A stretch of DNA of 64,000 nucleotides from Odiellus spinosus (lineage: Eukaryota > Arthropoda > Arachnida > Opiliones > Phalangiidae): the NCBI GenBank assembly GCA_963920705.1, contig OY987234.1, positions 23,517,794-23,581,793 of the forward strand, read 5' to 3'. Positions 47,575 to 57,818 of the stretch are shown here, piece by piece. Positions within the stretch are counted from its first letter, which is position 1. Every line of letters begins with the position of its first letter. The notes under the pieces are model-generated. The model worked only from the letters and a program-made list of their open reading frames with translations. It made no database searches and had not been told where the DNA came from. A program made the translations under genes and the position numbers.

Positions 47575-47890
47575 GTTGCCACGTTGGCAACGCGCTAGTC
47601 CCGCGATCGCGGAGGCCCGAGTTCGATTCCCCGAAGAAGCTGTTTTAATTGGGCGAGCTTATACCCATATTGGCTGTACACGCTTTTATAGTTAATACGA
47701 CTATTTGAATTATTATTTACGCGGCTATTATTTCAAATGTTTCAATATGACGCGAAAACAATTTAAAAATGATAATAAAAAAGTAGGCGTAAAATGCGGG
47801 TTAATTAATTATGAAAAAAGTTATTTAAAATTTTTAATTACATATATATATATAGGCGTTCTTCCATCACGAAAGAGAAGTGATTTTTAA
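47575..47890 (+). repeat. Candidate tRNA-derived SINE
   Basis: The stretch GTTGGCAACGCGCTAGTCCC, then GATCGCGGAGGCCCGAG and the B-box-like GTTCGATTCC, resembles the A-box-to-T-arm part of a tRNA. The D arm is shortened, and the anticodon and T stems do not pair properly, so it is not a functional tRNA gene. The following 250 bp are AT-rich and end near an (AT)n run at 47841-47853, as SINE tails often do. Confidence 0.35.
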
Positions 47891-50800
47891 GTCTCGATAT
47901 ATTAGCGTGACATTTACGCGAGTAGCGTGACCCCGGCGACCAATCTCCCTACCTCCCTCTTCCATCCCTCACTTCTTATTGGTTTATAATCAAAGGCGTT
48001 GTTTTCCGGAAAAGCCGAATATTCCCGACGGATTTTCTCCTCCTTTCTTTCGGACTTTCACTCCTCGCTTTTTGAAAAACAAAAAAAAGTGATTGTCCGC
48101 CTTTTCGGAGACAATAGACCTTTCGCCGTCTTTCCTCGCCGTTCGGAAAACGAGGTCGAATGAAGATAGGCTAGAATCTGGGCGAGAGAAACCTAATATA
48201 TATTGCCTTAGATATTCGCCCAAACATTTTCACTACGAATCGGTCCGAGTTTTCAACGAGCTCTAAGCTAAGTTCCTTTCTTTGTAGGGAAGGAAAAACG
48301 TCGTAGCGGAAATTTTCCGACAATTTACGGAAAGTTCGATATTTTGGCTTTTAAATTCGATACGGATAGCGAAGGGGAGAAATGAATCTTGATCAAAGAT
48401 CCGCGCGGATGACCCCCGAAATTTTTCCAATTTGACCTTTCTAAAGCGGGGTCCCTATAGTAGGAACGCGCGGATCCTATAGATCCTCGATTTGTAGCCG
48501 GGGAAAGTAGACGGTTATTTAGGGAGACGTCTTCGTTCCTTCTCGGAGTCTTCTTCGAGACTAAAAGCGTTTTGGTGTGCCAATGTAAATCGCGAAGAGA
48601 CGTTGGTACGGGCCCTTTAATGGCGGAGCGAATTGAGATTGGTGTTAAAGAGACGCTCGCGACTCCCTATGTGATTTTTCGTTCGGCCATCTACGTATAT
48701 TAGAAGAATTCCCTTTGCCTATAAACTTAACTATACTCTCCGTCTTAAGCTACCCGACCCCTTACCCCCAGCCCCAGCGCCCCCCCCCCCCCCCAGCGAA
48801 ACGGGAAGGTCCCGCGGCTCCCTTTTGTCTAATTTGGCTTCGGCCAACGGAAAATAGAGACTCGAGCTCTCTCTTCTTTCGCGAACCGACACTTTTCTAT
48901 TTATATTGTAAATCGGCGTATCGTTTCGCCTAAGGCCCATCTCCAATAAACAGTCACAGACTGAACGAGCGATAGCGCGGTCAAAAGCTCCGTTCCAGTT
49001 GAATGAGAAGGCTGAAAAGCGCGACTCCCTTAGCGCGTCTAAAAATAAATTATAAATAAATTCTTAGAGAATTCTGGTTTGGTTCTAAAGTTGGAAATAC
49101 GATTACGAGCCAATTAATAAGCCGTCCAAATTTTGTCTCGAAGCGCTCGCCTTCCTCGATCCGAAACACCCTTTCGATCCAACATCGAGATTTTGAATAA
49201 CTTAACAAGAGGTATTCAGACAGTCTGGATAAACGTGGAGTGATGGTCAATCGAGTATTCGGTGACCGCGTAAAAAATGTAAATGATTCTTACCCGCGAA
49301 AAAGAATAAATCAAACAATAAATAAATGGAGAAAGGAGTCTTCGCGCCAGATGGCGCCAGGGACTCCAGCCAGAGAGAGAGAGAGAAAACTCTCGAGCAT
49401 GGATTAATTATAGGTCACGTATAATTAATCCGTGTCTCAACTGTCGACGAAAACCATGGGTGTAACGCGAAAAATTTGCCCTTTTTTAGGAGGAGCACGA
49501 GGGGTAGTAAAGGCGCTCAAAGCTACGTTCCTTCCCCCAACTGTATCCGTATTTCGAGCTATCTTTCTATAATGACGTCATCACTCCGCGTAAAAACTCG
49601 AAAATTCATTTGAACGAGTTTATTCCACGTTATTCGTACGAAACCCAGACTGTCTGTAGGAATTCTTTCCGAGATAATTAACTATTTTTGTCCCCTAGGC
49701 CGTCAAATAAATTTGCGGGAATCGTTATAATGAAAAGTACGAAATAATATTTTTCTTGTTAGCTAGCTCCGTATGTGGGCGGACAAGATGTCCCTTTGGC
49801 GCTCAGCTCTCCTTCGTATTCAAAATTGAATTATTTCCTATTTTATTTCATAGCCCGAAACCTTCTCTTAAAGATTTTAAATTTTGTCGACGGCCCGCTA
49901 ATTCAATTCCTTCATTTTTGAATCGCGTATCAATTCGCTTCGGCTTTTCTCATTTGGTTGAGGTCCGTTATTTTAGCGTTCTCGTCCGACAGACAAACGG
50001 GCGGACGTACTTAGATGACGTAGATTACTTCGATTTTTCATTTTCGTATTTTTTATTTAGTTTCTGCCATATTTTTATTTCTTCCAATTCCATTTCTTTT
50101 AAAATACGGAATAAAAAATTCCAATTTTTGTTCTCCTTTTTCGTGAAAAATTTGTCGTAAGATAAATAGAGTCGCTTCGTAAAATGCAGTTACTCGTTTT
50201 CTTTTTTCCACCAACGATAAATAATTTTTGTAAAAGGAGCGTAAGATAAATAGGCGGCTCCGCGGGCTAATTTGAATAAAGACCTTCGCTCTAAGACCCC
50301 CCTTCCCCCCAACCACCCGAGCACCCAAAGGGGGGGATAATTCGACACGCTAAAAACTTCCGGGAGAAAAATTCAAGCTTAAAAGTATCTAAAATACTAG
50401 CGATTAAATCCGTTTTCGAATGAAAATGTGATTCGTTTTAAAATTGAAAACACTCGAATATTCCTCTCATCTTCGCTTTGAAATCCTTAAGTACGAGTGT
50501 TACTTAAATTCGAGTTTTCGCTCGACAGATTTTGGCGCCATAAACCCCAACCTATATACTGTTTTATATTAAAATAAACTGGGTTCCAAAATGAATCCGC
50601 GTTTTCCCGCGGATTTATTTTTATCTTGACATTTTTTCAATAAAATCTTTAAGATAGGGACACTCGATATCTTTTGTCAATTTTAAAGTTCTTCTCTAGA
50701 GTCACGTGGGTATTCGTTAATTAGAATCAATCGCGAATGATCCGATTAATTCCCACGACGTCGTCAAAGAACATTTATCAGCCGCTTATTATTTCATCCG

Positions 50801-51272
50801 GGAGATTTCTCCTTTATTACGCAACTGAACTGAACGCTAGTCCGGGGGGGGGGGGGTTTAAAGCCGAGCGCCGCCGCGATTTGACGGGATTATTAGAATC
50901 TTCCGAGCTTTATATCTGGGACGCGTGGGATGCTGGGAAGGGAAATCCGCCGCGCGTCGGAATATTTAAGTTTGGTCGTTGGGGTCTTTCCTCTCCTTAG
51001 CTCCTTCGTTCGTCTCGACGTCATCCGTGACCTTTCCTCGAAGCCCGATTCCCTCGTTCCACGCTCCACTCGCTCGCGTATAACTGTAAAGTTTCCCCCG
51101 TGACCGACTCACTCACTCTAGCTCTAACCTCTCTTTCTTCTTCCCTCTTTCCGCTCGGCGCGAATTACACTTTTCCGTTTTATCGCGAAAACAAGAGGAC
51201 GGAAATACGAAAAAAGATTTTCTTTGGATAATGATACCCGTAAAGATTTTGTTGGCTCGACGGTAATTCCAA

Positions 51273-51433
51273 TTAGCCGCGTTCGCACTAGGCAGTTTGG
51301 ATTCGATTTAAACGGTTTCGCTACGAGTCGCGTCAACGGAAAACCGTCTTTTCTCGAATCGATTCCTGGCGATTCGAATCGCGATCGGTTTCATTTCAAT
51401 GTTTCAAATCGATTAAGAAATTCTAGCGTGACA
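51273..51433 (+). repeat. Dispersed MITE-like repeat, short copy (about 161 bp)
   Basis: It starts TTAGCCGCGTTCGCACTAGG and ends GATTAAGAAATTCTAGCGTG. Both ends match the inverted copy at 10301-10576, so the pair defines the element's boundaries. The length difference implies internal deletion in one copy or expansion in the other. Confidence 0.6.
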
Positions 51434-52420
51434 ACGTCGCTTTTTTAACCCCGTTATAACGCTAAATAGTCGATAAAAAACATTTTCTCGTTGTTTTATT
51501 ATATATGGTATATTCTTGGCGCGGATTAATTCGAGTTAAAAAACTAATTTCAAAGTTATTCTACCGTTTGAAACGGGGGAAAAAGTTCCCTTCGTTGTTA
51601 AATTTCGGATAGAAGAACGTGGCTCCGCGCCAATTCCCCTCGAAAGTGATCGCGATTCTATAGGATCGTAGCTATAGAACCGCGAAGAGCGTATTATATT
51701 CGCCTATATAGGGAGGGGATCGGTATTACTATATGGCAGCTTCGCCCTTTTACCGTCAAACTATAACGAGGTTCGAGGAAGATCTATAAAGGGAATTGGA
51801 GGGAAAACGTCGTTCCAAAAGCAAAGATCGCTTTAACGAGTACCGAAGTCAATTTCATTTTAACTTATCTACGAAAAGCTCGAAAAACATTCTTTCGAAA
51901 CGGGACTCGCCTATCGAATTTTTTCCCGAGACGCTGAGCTGGGCTATCTTTCCCTCGATAAATCTTCCTGGCCAGGATGGCTCCCCTTCCTCGCTATAAT
52001 ATATGCCTTATAAAATGTATACGTATACGTAGAACTCGGTGAAGATAATTTACTCGCGTATATATCGGCCCAAAGTTTCGGAACTTTCTCTCCGCGCGTC
52101 GCTCTAGCTAGCTCTCGGGCTTCGGGGTCCCCGCTTCCTTATATATTATAGATCTCGTTGAATTAGCGGAGGCGGCGAACGATGGCGCGGCCTTAAAAAG
52201 AGAGAATAGAAGGGTAGTCCCTTCCGTCTTTCGAAGCGCGACTAATTGGCGCGTACTGATCGATTCTCGAGGCATTTCTCTCTAGCGAACCAATCCCTAT
52301 ATATTGTATCTCTCGTAGGTATACGAGGACGAGCGAGATCTCTATCGAAGATCCGGAAGAAATCCCTATATTCCCTACATTAATAAAGAACGGAGATGGA
52401 AATTTTCTCTTTAAAGTAGC

Positions 52421-52436
52421 CCACTCGATTCGGACC
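52421..52436 (+). repeat. Copy of the CCACTCGATTCGG repeat
   Basis: CCACTCGATTCGGACC matches the core of the dispersed family (4791, 22831, 57803). Here it is preceded by TTTAAAGTAGC. Confidence 0.5.
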
Positions 52437-52784
52437 TTTCTCTCAAATTCATCTCCAGAAAATTCTCGAGGATGTTTGTTAAAATCGCGCTTGACGTCGC
52501 TTTCGCTTTTCATTTCAATACGCTCCCATTTAATAACCGAAGATATCGGCGCACCCCAATGACGCGGAAAAATCGACTCATTTTGGTCAAAATTCGACCA
52601 AATACGCCGAATAAAATAACCCGATAAGCGTTAAACTTTCGAAAATGAATCCCGCTTTTAATCCGGCCCTGGCCGCGGTCTTCTATCATTTTGCAACGGT
52701 AATATACAAATATGTCGTAACTATAGGCGAGGCGATTACGCGGTTTTAAGTTGTAGTACATTGATAGTAGTTTTGTAAACTCAC

Positions 52785-53157
52785 CGCATCTGCCCTCGAA
52801 CTTGACCCTTACGTCCTTCATTTGTTTGCAAGCGCCGCGTCTGAGTTCGCATTTGTTGGGATAATCCTGTCCGTCCGAGCCGCACACCGGTCGCGATCCT
52901 TTGCTGTCGCCGTAAGTGGCGCATCTCTCCGGGCAAACGCAATCGGCCAATCGTCCTTCTTTCGACGGTCGACATTCCGCCCCGAAATGACACGCTTTGT
53001 CCCGACACGGGTTCGAATGACCGGGAGGAAACGCGTAACAAGCCTCGACGCTCAAAGTCTTCGCCAAGTAACTCGTCAAACTCATCACCGAAATCGCCAA
53101 TATTCGCGACCGATAGTTCGTCGCCGAGACGACTTTTCTTTTTCCCGCCAATCTCAT
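52785..53157 (-). CDS. agrn: Agrin-like exon 1: N-terminal signal/anchor and follistatin domain 1
   Basis: This exon encodes residues 1-124 and ends in phase 1 at a GTGAGT donor. The ATG at 53157 is the first Met after an in-frame TAA at 53208-53206 and sits in a favourable context (GCCATGA). Residues 1-18 are basic (R2, K6, R7, K8, R16, R18). Residues 19-37 are hydrophobic, then comes the small-residue stretch EACYA (38-42), a plausible signal-peptidase site before F43. The segment could instead stay as a type II anchor, as in the short N-terminal form of vertebrate agrin; a Lys at 33 makes either reading imperfect. Residues 51-124 form a complete follistatin/Kazal domain with ten cysteines and the core PVCGSDGQDYPNKC. 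A 5' non-coding exon further upstream is possible, and Met25 is an alternative start. Confidence 0.85.
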
Positions 53158-53767
53158 GGCGTTTCCGCTTTTTACGCTAATCCCTTCACGATACAATTGT
53201 TTTTCTTATTATCTTTACGAGCACTCTACGAGGAATTAACTTTACGGTTCGCTTCGGCATATTCTCTTCGTTTTCTTATTTCCGCTTCCGTAATACCATC
53301 CGGAAAAAAAGCCCGTTATCGGATACTGTTATTATTTCTTTTTTTTTTTTTCCCCGCTCTCGGACTGACTGGAGCGCGCCTATAAAAACTCCTAATTCCT
53401 CCGGATGTTGGTTAGTTCTTTCTCGATTTACGCCAGCTCATCGCCGAAAATAAAAATCGCGCGTTGGAGCGATGATGAGCTCTTCGTTCGTAGTTTCCTT
53501 TCCCTTCCCACGCCCCCCACCCGATACTCGCCCTACCTACTCTATAGTCTAGAAAACTGAGGCTTCTTTATCCGAAAGAGAACGTTATTTATCGTAGCGC
53601 GGACCGAGGCTCGGATCGCTTCCTTAATACGTATTCCAACAGCGAGGATCTCTCTATTTCTCCTCTTCCAACTCTTCCCCTTTCTCTCTCTCTCCGGTCC
53701 CTAGTTTTTCCTTATTCGCGCGGGGTGTATATTTAGGGTAGGGAGGCGCGGGGTGCGGGGGCTCAGT

Positions 53768-53812
53768 CCCTTCTCCACCTAGCCATCGATCGCGCTCGCT
53801 GCTGGAGAAGGG
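53768..53812. repeat. Short perfect inverted repeat upstream of the gene
   Basis: CCCTTCTCCA at 53768-53777 pairs with TGGAGAAGGG at 53803-53812 around a 25-base loop. It lies about 610 bp upstream of the start codon. A role in regulation cannot be inferred from this alone. Confidence 0.5.
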
Positions 53813-56800
53813 CAAATTTTCCTCCGCCAATGTAGCGTCCGTTACGAACGAATCGCTCCGCGGTGGACGGCTCGACCGCTTCTATAAGAACATCGGGCAT
53901 CGCCGGATAGCCTCGGCATCCGAGTGCCAAAAACATCCAATCGCCTCCTTTTTTTAATATTATAGCGATTTGGTTTCGTTATTTTCGTCGAGTCTCCGCG
54001 TTAAGCGTTCTTTACATCCCTCCTCGCCCGAGTACAATCCCAAGTTGTACGCTCCTCTTAGGTGTCCAGAAATAGAGGCTAGTTCCGCGGTGGCGGCGGG
54101 AGTTCGACCATCTTCTTCTTCTCCTTTTCTCAATGTTCCTCTCTCTCTTTTTCTTCTTTTTATCCCACCATCTTATCTTCTCGCGGACTGTTTATATTAG
54201 GTAACCGCGCCGCGTTTATCTTACTTCGTCGATTAATAATAACGAATATGATAGTTTGCTTTTTCTTCTTACCCGAGTTTAAATATCCTCGTAATCTTTA
54301 GTTGACGTTCAAGGCCGTTCGATTTGAAACGGTGGATTCTAGGGACACGCGCGTGATAGCCCAACTATAACCGTTTGAATTCTAAAAACACCAATCCGTC
54401 ACTCGGGTCGTCTCGAGTTTTCGTTGGTGTCGCTAATCTCTCCTCTTCAGTCTCGGTCTCTCTCTCTCTCTTTTCCGTCTCTTACTAGCGGTTAAGGACT
54501 CGGTTGTTCCGTCTTAGTTCCGGATTGTAAGCGCGCGACTCCCGTCAAGAAGATGTAGATAATCTCTAGGTAGAAGGCGCGGATGAACTAGAAGGAATAT
54601 CCGTTTTATAAGCGGGGTTCGTTGGCGAGTATTCGCGGGCGCGGTTTTCGCGTCGCGACTTGGCGGAGATCGCGCTCGCGTTGGAAGTTTCCTGGCGCCG
54701 TATTCGATACCGAGAATGAAACTAGCCGGAAAATGCCCTCTACGTTTCGTCCACGCGTGGGAAGGGAAGCTGACGTACGTCGAAGGAAAGGGGCTAAGGA
54801 AAGGGGGATGCGGAGAAAAAGTCGACGCCTGCGCCGTTCTCCGTCGACTCGGGCGTTCAGTTCGGTTCTCTTTCGGCCCCATTTTCTCTAGCTCGGAGAG
54901 GAGAAAAGAGGAGAGAGAGAGAGCCTTCTCCTTTTATCTCTCTCCGTCTCCTGGACGCGATTCGGGGCCCCGCCATGACATCTGTGGGGAAACGGGCGCC
55001 CATCTAAAGGGAGGGCGACGAAGATTTCGAGTTTTAGTTCAATGCCAAAATGACAATTCATTTCATCTTCTCGTACGCTTTAAAGATGCTTCTCGAATGT
55101 TAATTTACAGTCTCGGGTCAAGAACGGAAGCTAACGAAGGGAAAAACAAAAAATCCCAAAAATTGAAATGTATAATTCTCTAGGTACGTCTGTCTGTCCG
55201 TGGGGAACGCTAAATAGTACGCGCGAAGTTACGTAAACTTCGGTTCAGTTCCGGTTGAGTTTTTATTTGAAAACGCGCGCGTCGAGTTTGAGACTAGAAT
55301 GTACAACAATATTTTCTACTCTTTCGCTTTTAATTTTGAATGGAGAGTTCAAAAGACCTTTTACTCTCTCGAGTTCCGCGTCTATTTATAAACCGTCTGT
55401 TCCGGGGTTTCGTAAATTAGTCCTTGCTTATCATTTTCCAATTGTATCCTAGATGGATTTCCCTTCGGTTTCGCAGCGCGCTCTATACGTTTACGCTTGA
55501 AAATATAGGAAGATTAGCTTCGTTCACGCTGTCAAGTCCTAGTAGCTTCGTTAGCGCGGGTACGCGTATATTTCTAGGCAATTCCTCTTCCCAAACTTTT
55601 CAGCGAGCGGGATACTATAGCTATCTCTATTATTTGTCCGAGTTGATATATAAAAGAAGAATGGAAATTATTCTACTCCTCTCGGAACCGCCTATTTTGA
55701 AGTATAATAGACCCACCCCCGCCTCCCTATAACCCATTTCGCGGTACTTTCTTAACTATGAAAAACGCGTATCTTTGCTTGAAAAATGTATCGAAGATCC
55801 GATGTTTTGGAACGGAGTTGATTTGGTTGGCACCGCTGTCCTTTCCCTCCGACAGCGACACCCGCGTCACGTCCTTGTCTCGATTCGAATATATATTCCA
55901 CTTCTCCTATTCTTTCCCCATTCTTTCGCGGTAAAGCGAGTGTCTGTAAGGGAGGCGGAAGCGGAATCACCTCGGGAATTATGCTGCCAGAATAAATTTG
56001 GGCCTACGATGTCTGATCTATTGGTCGGTGGGGGAAGTTCGTAAAAAGGGGCTGAAAATCACTCGCAGTTTGCGCCGTTAAGCTCCTATATGAGCGCGGT
56101 TCCGTGCTAAGCCAAGGGCGAGTCTCGTATCGAAAGGAAACGCGAAATGGAAGAGCTTTTCATTTTATTTCATTTAATACGCGCGATATTTTCAGCCTGG
56201 ATGCCGGCTTTTCCTCGAAAGACGAAGCGCGCCAGCTGAAACGCTTTTACAGGGGCAAATATTACGCGCTGATAACGCGTTTGCAATGTTTTACCATTTT
56301 CCCTAGGTTTTCTTATAATTTCCTACGTTTTCCTTTATTTTTTCGAGATTTAATATCTACTCGCGTTTGAATATAGCGCTGATATTGCGAAATTTCTCGT
56401 CTAATCAGGAGGCATTAATTTACCGGGAAGATAGTTCGTTAAAATTCCGGCAAGGGTTTTAGTTCGGGGTCGCGTTCGAAGGGAGTTGAGCTCTCATTTT
56501 ATTCTAGGGACATCCTTGAAGGGCAATGGATGGGGTCTGTGGGGGTGGGTAAAGTAGGGCAGTCGATCCGGTTTTCCTTTCCTGATATTTTATTCAAGGC
56601 GCGGTGTCGTTACGGAAGCCAGGCGTTCGAGATAGATAGTTTTCTTCGCTCGACTTCACTCGCGCGGATGGAGCCGGTCAGTGGCGGTCAGTGGGCGTAG
56701 GGATGGGGGTTGGGGCGATAGACCCGAATGAAGTCGTTTATTCTCCGGACAGACGGACATTCGTTCGAAACGGCTTTTTGTATCGGTAATTCGCCTCGGA

Positions 56801-57322
56801 AATTCCTTAATGGAAGAATCTGTTTCGTTTATAATCTCTATTTTAACCATCCTTCAATCCGAACTAACCGAATCTCCAACGACCATAAACCCCCCGCGGG
56901 TTAAGACCGTAGATCGCGTAATAGAGGCATTCCTTCACCCGAGATCCTATAGTTCCTGTAAAATCCTATATATTAAATGTCCGTCTGTTGAAGGCAACGT
57001 AAACATTTTTTTCAAACCACGAAGGTAATCGTTAAAGAAATCTTCTAGTACTTTTTCCCGATGGAGTTTAACTCCGCGTATCCATTCGCTTTAGTACTAG
57101 CGTTTAAAGTTTAGCGTTAGTGTCCGACAGACAGACGGACGGACGGAGAGACGTTGTTACGTCGAGATTTCTATATTTTGATGATTTTAAATCGGAAATG
57201 AATCTCGCTTCTCTAGCAAAGCATTCCAAGTATACGCGCCGCGTACATTGATTTAAGTCAATTTTAATTCCTAAGCGGGCTCGAAAATTCTCGTCCAACC
57301 TCGAAATGAACTACAAATTATT

Positions 57323-57328
<6 letters not shown>

Positions 57329-57374
<46 letters not shown>
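57329..57374. repeat. (CT)n microsatellite, about 23 units
   Basis: An uninterrupted CT run of 46 bases after a short C run. Confidence 0.95.
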
Positions 57375-57379
<5 letters not shown>

Positions 57380-57802
57380 ACCCGCGAATAGCGTCATCAT
57401 CCGCGTTTATCAAACTGGGTTGAGGAGTCGTTCGCGGCGCCACAACTTCAAGGCGTACTTTATTAGTTCTAGCTTCGTATCGGCGGGCGTCAAACGGATG
57501 AATTGAAACGCGTCGGGGAAAATCCCCTCTAGGTGTTCCGCTACTCTTAACTACTAGCTAGTTATCCCCTTTCACTATCGCCTACCTATATATTCTCGGG
57601 AAAACTACCCTCTACACGTACAGCCGTAAATAGATCGAAACGTCCAAAGAGCTACCCGAAACTAAAGGGAGAATCAAGTTGCGCCGCGCGCGGGGAACCC
57701 GTTTCGTAACTGCGCTGATAATATAATGGCTCAAAATGGGAAACACGCATTTTGCCCGCGGTGTTACGCTTAATCCAAAAAGATATTATAAAGTAATTCC
57801 CG

Positions 57803-57818
57803 CCACTCGATTCGGGCC
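57803..57818 (+). repeat. Copy of the CCACTCGATTCGG repeat
   Basis: CCACTCGATTCGGGCC is identical to the core of the copy at 4791. It is followed by AACTCTCCAAGCTCGTCAAT and then an (AT)n run. Confidence 0.5.

Larger units (their letters stand above)
46334..52784 (-). other. First intron, exon-1-proximal part
   Basis: About 6.5 kb of intron. It contains a possible tRNA-derived SINE head (47575-47640), a dispersed repeat (51273-51433), a copy of the CCACTCGATTCGG repeat (52421-52436), and a direct duplication of CGTAAGATAAATAG near 50156 and 50240. Nothing coding was recognised. Confidence 0.65.
228..53157 (-). other. agrn: Agrin-type proteoglycan gene, 5' part (gene span, 12 coding exons)
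   Basis: Twelve exons on the minus strand join into one open reading frame of 675 complete codons plus one base. The order of domains is N-terminal hydrophobic segment, seven follistatin/Kazal domains with ten cysteines each, a lustrin-like six-cysteine module, and a laminin-type EGF domain. Tandem follistatin domains followed by laminin EGF are the hallmark of agrin, a heparan-sulphate proteoglycan of basement membranes that organises synapses in vertebrates; no other family I know has this order. All introns are GT-AG. Phases agree at every junction: nine internal introns are phase 1 and two are phase 0. The last donor at 227 leaves phase 1, so the gene continues beyond the window edge. No NtA domain is present, as expected outside vertebrates. 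SEA and laminin G domains should lie further downstream but cannot be seen. The exon chain is my own reading, without transcript support. Confidence 0.85.

Noticed and set aside
47575-47645. Functional tRNA gene
   Set aside because: The B box is good, but the D arm is too short and the anticodon and T stems have mismatches in every register tried.
52822-53385. A 187-codon plus-strand frame opposite exon 1
   Set aside because: It is the antisense shadow of the cysteine-rich exon 1, and its Arg/Ser/Ala bias fits that origin.
54514-55183. Overlapping frames of 89-155 codons upstream of the gene
   Set aside because: They are Arg/Ser/Pro-rich in both strands because of CpG- and purine-rich DNA. 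No domain or consistent start was seen.
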